Shown: positions 1 to 6,800 of the stretch, one piece after another
Position numbering within the stretch: position 1 is the first letter of the stretch
How the letters are laid out: every line of letters starts with the position of its first letter
Assembly: GCA_900557435.1 (NCBI GenBank)
Contig: USSH01000055.1
Coordinates: 1-11,022, forward strand
Direction: 5' to 3'
DNA from: an uncultured Coprococcus sp.
Lineage (GTDB): Bacteria > Bacillota > Clostridia > Lachnospirales > Lachnospiraceae
DNA: 11,022 nt
Position numbers and translations under genes: made by a program
The notes under the pieces: model-generated
Seen by the model: the letters and a program-made list of their open reading frames with translations, nothing else
Database searches by the model: none
What the model was told of the DNA's origin: nothing

Positions 1-2
1 AT

Positions 3-2309
3 TATTATGTGCATGGTAGTGTAACATCCAAACATGCGGAAAATAATGAGAACAAGACAAGCCCAACAAACGAATATGTAAATGTTGAAAGATTAGGAGA
101 TTCTGAGACAATTGTTGATCCGACACAGAAGGAATATTACGATGGCGAAAATGTGAAGAGTAAATATTCAGGATTTTACGTAAATGGATCACAGGTATCT
201 GTTATGGCAGATACGATTATCGTTCCGGGAACAATTGCGGTTATGAACAAGGGTTCTTTATCTGTATATGGTAAGGATGGTACACAAACTGCAGAATCTG
301 AAGTCTGGACGGATGATGTTGTTTTAGATGGATATAGTACAGTATCAGAAAATACGAATGCAACAACTGGCGAAGTGAAAAAAACATATCAGGGTTCTGA
401 TGCGATCTTCAAGGCAGATATGTATGTTAAAGATGATACCGAACTGAATGCTGCAGGTTCAACACTTCAGCTTACTGGTAGCTATTATGGCTATGGTGAT
501 AGTACGGAGAAAGATGACCGAAAGTTTACACCGGTTGTAAATGCTGAGAACTTCCAGGTTGAAGTTGCAGATGGATCTGGAAAAACTACAACAGAAAATA
601 GAGGGCATTATAACAGTAGTGCAATTATTGTAAATGGTGAACAGTCTACCTTAAATCTGGCACAGGCAAAGGATATTTTTCTTGCAGGACGTACTTATAT
701 TGAATTATCAAAGGATGTTAATACAGTATCGGGCGTTGTGAATGAGACAGAAACAGATAAGGATGGAAAACAAACAACAGTAGAAAAGAAAACTGTAACA
801 GATGTATATGCATACCATCCAACAGACTACAATCCAGAGATGCCATCTAGTTTAAGAACTGATGACAACAAGACCTCTCTTCGTGATTATAAGATGGGTG
901 AGAGTATTTCGTTCAAGAGTAATCAGGCAGCATATATTCCGATTACTAGCAAGGGAATACCAACATTAGCGAAAGATAAGGATGGAAAGTCGCTTGGCTA
1001 TTATCTTGCAGAGCTTCCACCAGCATTAAAGGGTAGTGAGCTCTTTGAAAAGTATTTCCCAGAAGCAATATTCGATGGAAAGGTTCCTTGTGTATTGCAG
1101 GAGGTATCAGGTAAGAAGTATTATTACTATGATTTCCAGACAGCATACAATCAGATGAAAGCAAATTATACACCAAAGACACTTTCTAAGGTGACAGGTA
1201 TGGATTATCTGGAATGGCAGAATACATACCCATCTCCACAGTATTTTGCAGCGGGCTTTATCAGTGATTACAGTGCAGAACTTGAGATGCATAGAAAGTA
1301 TGTTGCTGCAAAGAACAAGAAGGGCTTGCAGGATAGTGTAATTGCAGAGTATCTGGTAGATATTGGGGATTATGAAGATTTCGATGCGGGAGATATTATT
1401 TTACCGGATTCAGAGCTGAATGATAAGGTGAATATTTTCTCAAGTGGTGCGATTACATCAAAGACAGATACAGAGTTTAGTATTGTCAGAGCAGATGATG
1501 AAACAGCAATCAGCAAGCTTCTGACATCGGATGTTCTGGAAGATGTTAATTCAATGAATATACAGGATATCTTATGGAACAAGGATGGCGATTCTGATGG
1601 AACAGAAAAGAAGTTCTTATCAGCATATCAGTTATCTGATAAGATCCAGCTGGAATATGAATATATGAAGTGGAATCTCGGACATTACACAGGAACAGGA
1701 AACAGTGCGAATAATGAGAAGGAAATGGAATATATCAAAGATCTTGTAAATGATGAGAATTTTGGCGATGCAAGCATTACACCAATCAATAAATTCCTGA
1801 ATATGTCCAAGATTGAAGATGGTAATGAGGATATGAGACTTGTGCCAAACTTGACTGGAAATGCAGACGAACAGGATTCTAATAATATTTTGGATCTTGC
1901 ATCAAAATATTCTGTATGGGTAAGTGATAAGGATGTTGTTGTAAAAGCAAGAAGTACAGATAACGGCAAGGTAAGAGGTATTGTTATCACAAAGGGCAAT
2001 GTTTACTTTGATAATTCGGCAACCAATGGCGTAACCGATTTTGAGGGCGCAATTATTGCAGGTGGTAAAATCTATGTAAACGGAAATGTGAAGACGATTG
2101 CATCGAGTGCTGAGATTTGTAGAGCGGTATTACGTGAGTGTATATTGACAGGCAACGAGAAGACGAATTATGTATTATCATTATTCCGAGGATATAATCC
2201 AACGAGTCAGGATGATACAGATTCGGATGATGATGAAGTAAAGTCAATCAATGCGATTGATTATACAGATGTTGTAAGCTTTTCAAATTGGATGAAGAAT
2301 GTGGAATAG
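3..2309 (+). CDS. PilX-like type IV pilus-associated protein, 5'-truncated by the window edge
   Basis: The reading frame is open to the left edge, so the true start and any N-terminal membrane segment lie upstream; the GTG at position 9 is an internal valine codon. About 768 residues are visible. The clearest domain is near the C-terminus (nt 1977-2106): short beta strands with turns such as GIVITKGNVYF, GAIIAGGKIYV and NGNVKT, the parallel-helix pattern seen in PilX-like and bactofilin-like proteins of Firmicutes. Similar strand-turn pieces occur at the start (YYVHGSV, FYVNGSQV). The rest is soluble and acidic and matches nothing I recognise. The tail has an Asp-rich stretch (DDTDSDDDE, nt 2212-2238) followed by VVSFSNWMKN, resembling the C-terminal VSYENW-type ending of PilX-like proteins. 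It lies 9 bases upstream of two prepilin genes, which supports a pilus or pseudopilus role. Family assignment is inferred from pattern and context, not from a search. Confidence 0.62.
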   Translation, partial: YYVHGSVTSKHAENNENKTSPTNEYVNVERLGDSETIVDPTQKEYYDGENVKSKYSGFYVNGSQVSVMADTIIVPGTIAVMNKGSLSVYGKDGTQTAESEVWTDDVVLDGYSTVSENTNATTGEVKKTYQGSDAIFKADMYVKDDTELNAAGSTLQLTGSYYGYGDSTEKDDRKFTPVVNAENFQVEVADGSGKTTTENRGHYNSSAIIVNGEQSTLNLAQAKDIFLAGRTYIELSKDVNTVSGVVNETETDKDGKQTTVEKKTVTDVYAYHPTDYNPEMPSSLRTDDNKTSLRDYKMGESISFKSNQAAYIPITSKGIPTLAKDKDGKSLGYYLAELPPALKGSELFEKYFPEAIFDGKVPCVLQEVSGKKYYYYDFQTAYNQMKANYTPKTLSKVTGMDYLEWQNTYPSPQYFAAGFISDYSAELEMHRKYVAAKNKKGLQDSVIAEYLVDIGDYEDFDAGDIILPDSELNDKVNIFSSGAITSKTDTEFSIVRADDETAISKLLTSDVLEDVNSMNIQDILWNKDGDSDGTEKKFLSAYQLSDKIQLEYEYMKWNLGHYTGTGNSANNEKEMEYIKDLVNDENFGDASITPINKFLNMSKIEDGNEDMRLVPNLTGNADEQDSNNILDLASKYSVWVSDKDVVVKARSTDNGKVRGIVITKGNVYFDNSATNGVTDFEGAIIAGGKIYVNGNVKTIASSAEICRAVLRECILTGNEKTNYVLSLFRGYNPTSQDDTDSDDDEVKSINAIDYTDVVSFSNWMKNVE

Positions 2310-2315
2310 AGGTGG
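2309..2315 (+). promoter_or_regulatory. Ribosome binding site of the GspH/FimU-like prepilin gene
   Basis: GAGGTGG overlaps the last base of the preceding stop codon and lies at normal distance from the ATG at 2319. It favours this start over the in-frame ATG at 2337, which has no comparable site in front of it. The overlap also suggests coupled translation. Confidence 0.7.
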
Positions 2316-2318
2316 CCT

Positions 2319-2921
2319 ATGAATAAGAGAAGATTTATGAAGAAAAATGAAGGCTACTCATTGGTCGAAATGATTATAGTTATTGCAATTATTGCAGTAA
2401 TGAGTGGTGCAGCGATGGTCACAATTACGATTATCCACAATGCAAAAGCAAAGGAGGCTGCAAGCACATTTGAGGATGTGCTTGCAGAGACTCAGAGCAA
2501 TGCAAAAGGCAAGATGTGTGTGATTGATGGAACACAATATCCAGATTACCGTTTTGCAGTAGCTGTATTTAAGAACGGTTCTAAATATTATGTTCAGGAA
2601 GGCTATTACAAAGGAAATGGCGCTTCTTTGACAGATAAAAACAGCTATGATTTTGTAAACACGAAGGATCTTAGAAGTGGTAAGCCGGTTTCATTTTCAG
2701 CATATGTTGCTGTGAAATATAAGGCAAATGGTGCAACGGATGAGAGTGATATTGGTCTTCTGGATTCAGAAAGTGCGGGAAATCAACCAGTTTATATCAT
2801 CTATGATCGTCAGGGAATGTGTATAAATGGAAGTGGTGAGTTTAACTTCTATCGAAACAGCAAAAACACATTATTATCAACAGTGGTGCTTAATAAAAAT
2901 GGTAGCCACACATCGAATTAA
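2319..2921 (+). CDS. Type IV minor prepilin / pseudopilin, GspH/FimU-like
   Basis: This 200-residue protein begins with a class III prepilin signal: a short basic leader ending in Gly12, cleavage before Tyr13, then SLVE with the invariant Glu at mature position 5 (Glu17), and a hydrophobic helix to about residue 36 (MIIVIAIIAVMSGAAMV). A prepilin peptidase would cut and methylate it, and the helix would pack into a pilus or pseudopilus. After the helix, an amphipathic stretch (about 37-60) leads into a beta-rich head. The C-terminal pattern VYIIYDRQGMCINGSG followed by strands and a final NKNG resembles the GspH/FimT/FimU head, so a minor rather than major pilin is likely. The only two cysteines, Cys67 and Cys168, could form a disulfide. 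It sits between the PilX-like gene and a second prepilin. The prepilin call is firm; the subtype is inferred. Confidence 0.85.
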   Translation: MNKRRFMKKNEGYSLVEMIIVIAIIAVMSGAAMVTITIIHNAKAKEAASTFEDVLAETQSNAKGKMCVIDGTQYPDYRFAVAVFKNGSKYYVQEGYYKGNGASLTDKNSYDFVNTKDLRSGKPVSFSAYVAVKYKANGATDESDIGLLDSESAGNQPVYIIYDRQGMCINGSGEFNFYRNSKNTLLSTVVLNKNGSHTSN

Positions 2922-2928
2922 GGGGAGG
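2922..2928 (+). promoter_or_regulatory. Ribosome binding site that fixes the start of the GspJ/PilW-like gene
   Basis: GGGGAGG directly follows the preceding stop codon. It is 7 bases from the ATG at 2936 but only 1 base from the GTG at 2930, so ATG 2936 is the better start and the two codons before it are untranslated. Confidence 0.75.
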
Positions 2929-2935
2929 CGTGAAG

Positions 2936-3868
2936 ATGAAACACATGGAAAAAAAGAATAGTGGTTTCTCCTTGATCGAGTTGATAATCGCGATGGCGGT
3001 GCTTGCATTTCTGATGTTGGCAGTATCATCCTTTATGGGATCAAGTGTTATGCAGAACAAGAAAGTAAAAGTAGATGTGAAAATGCAGACGCAGTCGCAG
3101 GAAACCTACAGTTTATTTTCAGATGCAATTATGCAGGCTTCTGATATCATTATGGTGGGATATGAAGCGTCAGATGATTCGCTGATTGATTTTTCGAAAG
3201 ATGGAGAGAAGACAACAGCAACATTGACAAAGCATTTTTATGTGAAAGATAAAGATGCTGCACAGGCGTTAATTTCAGATCCGGGGAAATATGGAATTGA
3301 AGGTTCAGTATCAGAGACAGAAATTGTATATTTCAAGGATGTTGATAAGAACAAGAAAATCTATGTTAAATCACTTCGAATTGAAAGTTCAGTACCAATT
3401 GACATGAACCAGACAGAGGGAAAAGGTAATGCCAATATTGTTGCAGATCAAACATTGATGAATGATTTGACTGGAGAAGAAGAAAAGATTAGTTGTGAAG
3501 AAAAAACTGCAGAGGATGGAACAAAGAAGAAGGTATATAGTACGAATGATACTTTGGTATCCACTTTCTGCTTTGAAGAAAACAGTTTGTATTATGGAAG
3601 AAAATATGCATTTATGAGTGCATTGAACGATCCACTTGATATGAATGACAGCACTTCAAGACGTGAACATTTGTATAATAAATATTTCTCCTATAATACA
3701 TATGAATCAGCGGGAGTTGGAGATGCAATTTCCGGATGTGTAGCAACTATAAATGCAGATGATGGTACGATCGGAATAGATTTCTATTATCATCAGTCAA
3801 ATATGCAATATACAACGAATGGTCGTGTGAATACGAGAAATTCGTATGTATTAAAGCCAAGAAAGTAA
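2936..3868 (+). CDS. Type IV minor prepilin / pseudopilin, GspJ/PilW-like
   Basis: The protein has 310 residues from the chosen ATG at 2936; an in-frame GTG at 2930 would add two residues but is too close to the ribosome binding site. A 10-residue leader (MKHMEKKNSG) ends in the glycine required by prepilin peptidase, followed by FSLIE with Glu at mature position 5 and a hydrophobic helix to about residue 33 (LIIAMAVLAFLMLAVSSFM). The head is large for a pilin (about 275 residues) and starts with a Gln/Ser-rich helix (MQTQSQETYSLFSDAIMQAS), as in GspJ and PilW, the large minor pilins near the tip. A middle segment (about 150-200) is lysine/glutamate-rich and probably an exposed loop. The gene lies 14 bases after the GspH-like gene and 15 before the giant exported protein. 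The prepilin call is firm; GspJ/PilW is inferred from length, helix pattern and context. Confidence 0.82.
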   Translation: MKHMEKKNSGFSLIELIIAMAVLAFLMLAVSSFMGSSVMQNKKVKVDVKMQTQSQETYSLFSDAIMQASDIIMVGYEASDDSLIDFSKDGEKTTATLTKHFYVKDKDAAQALISDPGKYGIEGSVSETEIVYFKDVDKNKKIYVKSLRIESSVPIDMNQTEGKGNANIVADQTLMNDLTGEEEKISCEEKTAEDGTKKKVYSTNDTLVSTFCFEENSLYYGRKYAFMSALNDPLDMNDSTSRREHLYNKYFSYNTYESAGVGDAISGCVATINADDGTIGIDFYYHQSNMQYTTNGRVNTRNSYVLKPRK

Positions 3869-3883
3869 GGAGGAAAAAAGAAC

Positions 3884-6800
3884 ATGAAACGTAAAATGAA
3901 GATTACAATATCAGCATTAGCAGTTATGTTCGTTGCAGCGATTGCCGTTGCAATTGCTTCGTTCTCCTTTGCTGGTAATGGGGACAAGGATGACTTGTTA
4001 GAAGATAGCCAGATTTTGGCAGATGCGTCTGGTTCGGTTAGTGAGAAAACGATCATAGACTATATTATCGAAAATTCGTATTCTGTTGATCCACAAATAG
4101 ATCCGGTTTATCATATCGTGGAGGTTACTTCTTCGGGAGATGCTTCATCATTCAGCACATATGCAAACTCCGGTGCATTCAAAAATTATGTAGTGGATGG
4201 AAATAAGACAATAGAGCAGCTTATGGCTGAAGGAAAAGTTGATTTCCAGACTGTGAAAGCTACATTGAATGATAGTGATGGAGACGAGTTTACGAATGCT
4301 CTTGATTATATTGCAAAAGCAGATTTAATTTATGTAAGTAATGACGTAAAGAAAAAATATGCTGTAGAAAATGATATTTCAGAGAAGATGTTCGATGCTT
4401 TAAATAAGTATGCGATCACAGACTTTAAGCCATTGATTATTGATAATCCGAATGTAAGCACTGATACAGCAGATAGCAAGACTATGAAGCAGTTAGCTTC
4501 AGATGCGTTTGGACCAAATGAGAAGTATTATTATACTTTCCAATGGAAAGATGGCGTAACAGCAGAGCAGTATTTGGGACATTCCAATTCCTTGTATCTG
4601 GGTATTAATGGTGAAACTCAGAAGTCAAAGGTATGGTCGACGGTATATACCGAGGAACCAGTATATGATGGAGATACATTGACATCAAAACCATTTACTC
4701 TGGCTAGAGTGTTAACGATTAGTGAGAATGGTACAACATCTCGTACGGATCAGTTACTCCAGAAAGCTGATAATAAAAATCCAGTATATACAGGTGACTT
4801 ATATCAGATTACAGATAATAATGGTGTATCAGGTTCTGCTATATATCAGAAACCGGCAAGTGCGACGATTTATTCCTTGTCAACGGATTCGATTATGTAC
4901 ATTAATGGTTATAATAACCGTGTACAGACACGTCCAAATTATATTGAGAATGATGTCGTTACGTTAAGTGATGCTGCAAAGCTTGATTTTGATCAATACG
5001 ATATGATTATCCTTGAAGATAGTTGTTATGGTGAGACAATCACAAAGGATGTATATAAGAAGTTTGCGGCAGCAATGTATGGTAAAATCCATATTGTATA
5101 TGGCAGTAATATGGGAACAGGTACAGAGGCATCAACAGACAATGTTGATGATGCAACAAAGCGTGAATCAAACTATATGAAGCTGCTCATGTTGGTTGGT
5201 ACAACTGATTTCACTGCCAAATATGATAATATCATGATTACAACACATAGTGATTTTGACATTATCGTAACTTCGGAAAGTGTTGAGACAGGAAAAGTAA
5301 TTGCGGATTTAATCAATAAGTCAAAATATCGTGGAATAGGTGGTAACAGTTCTTCTTCATCTATGTTTACGGTATTGGAATTACAGCCATGTTATCCGAT
5401 TGATTTGGATTTGGCAGTCACATTGCGTGATAAGAAGGGATGGAGTAGTAGATTTAGTGAATATAAGGGTACTTATTATACCGATCCATCTAATATGTTG
5501 GATAATAAATCCAAAGAAGAGGTTAAGGATGGCCAGGAATATTATGCTTGGGAGTTAACAAAGGCGAAGATATCAGATGCATTGGGAATTCCTTATGACA
5601 AGATCAATTTGGTACATATGTCAACCGAGGAATTCGCAGGTGATAAAACTGAGATTCTTGGAACCTATGACTTGATTTATATTGGCGGTAATACTTCAGC
5701 GTTAAAGGATGCAAAAAATTATATGGAGTTGCAGAACCAGTATATTGGTCAGGAATGGGGAAATGGTCATTACTTCCCAGCATTAAACAAGAATTTATCT
5801 TTGGCTGAATGTTTGAAGCAATTACCGATATACACAATGTATTCCCATAATGGTGACTTGGTGAATGTTTCAGCTGCTAGAAATGCTACGATGGAAGGAC
5901 AGAAGGCTGTAGCCCAGGTCATCAAGGATGGTAATTATCAGAATACATTTACTTATCTGAATGGTAACGATATTACATATAATCGATACTGTGATTTAAA
6001 GGATTATATTGAAAAAGGCATGCCGGTCGTAGTTAGCAAGGCAGCATCAGATGCATATCGTGCAGTTAAAGATTTTGGCTATTCCCAGAATTCTTTAGAT
6101 CCGGATTGTAACATGTTTAAAGTACTTGATGCATGTCAAAATCAAATGGATGCTTCGATTGCAGAAAATAATGCATCGACAGTTGTTACTGGTTTTGATC
6201 AGTCAGATGTCACAGATATTGTATCCGATGGTACGCTGGGAGATACGCTGACAGGTTATGTTTCAGTATTTAATCAGAACAGTAAGAGCCAGTTGTTGCA
6301 GCTTTACAATAATGCAAATAAGAAGCCAAAGCTTGTTGTAAGAAGTATGCCAACCGAATACAATCGATTTGATAAGAGTTCTTTCCTAACAGAAAAAACT
6401 TTGAATTTCAAGTATGATGTTATTGGAACAACAAATTATACGGCAACGTTATATGTAGATGATAACGGAAACAGTAAATTTGATAGAAGTGAGAGCAGTA
6501 AAGAACGTATGGCAACAAGTAAGACAAATACATTGTCTTATGAATGTGCACCTTCCTTCTTTGGTTCCGTTTACTGGATGCTTGAGATTGTAGATAATGA
6601 TACAGGATTGTCAGTTAGTCAGACAGGATTTTCCTATATCAGAAACAGTGAAGATAAAAAACAGCAGGTTAGTATTCTTCAGATCATGCCACCTGATCCT
6701 GATGGTAAAAATGGTGGCCCGGGCGGTTTAGATGCCTTGTATTTCTGCCCGATATGTCAGAGATCAAAAGAAATTTTGGAGTATAATCCGAAGTACTTAG

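Noticed and set aside
9..11. GTG as the start codon of the first gene
   Set aside because: The frame continues upstream to the window edge (Tyr-Tyr before it), no ribosome binding site can be assessed, and no signal or membrane segment follows; the gene simply begins outside the window.
1685..1999. 104-codon minus-strand open frame within the PilX-like gene
   Set aside because: Antisense to a well-formed coding region, with low-complexity Ser/Leu/Phe content typical of a shadow frame and no ribosome binding site that I could find.
2930..2932. GTG as start of the GspJ/PilW-like gene
   Set aside because: It is only 1 base from the GGGGAGG site; the ATG at 2936 has normal spacing and still leaves a full prepilin leader.
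4722..4967. 81-codon plus-strand frame within the giant gene
   Set aside because: Overlaps the 1841-residue frame entirely, is rich in Arg/Ile/Tyr from frame-shifted codons and resembles no protein.
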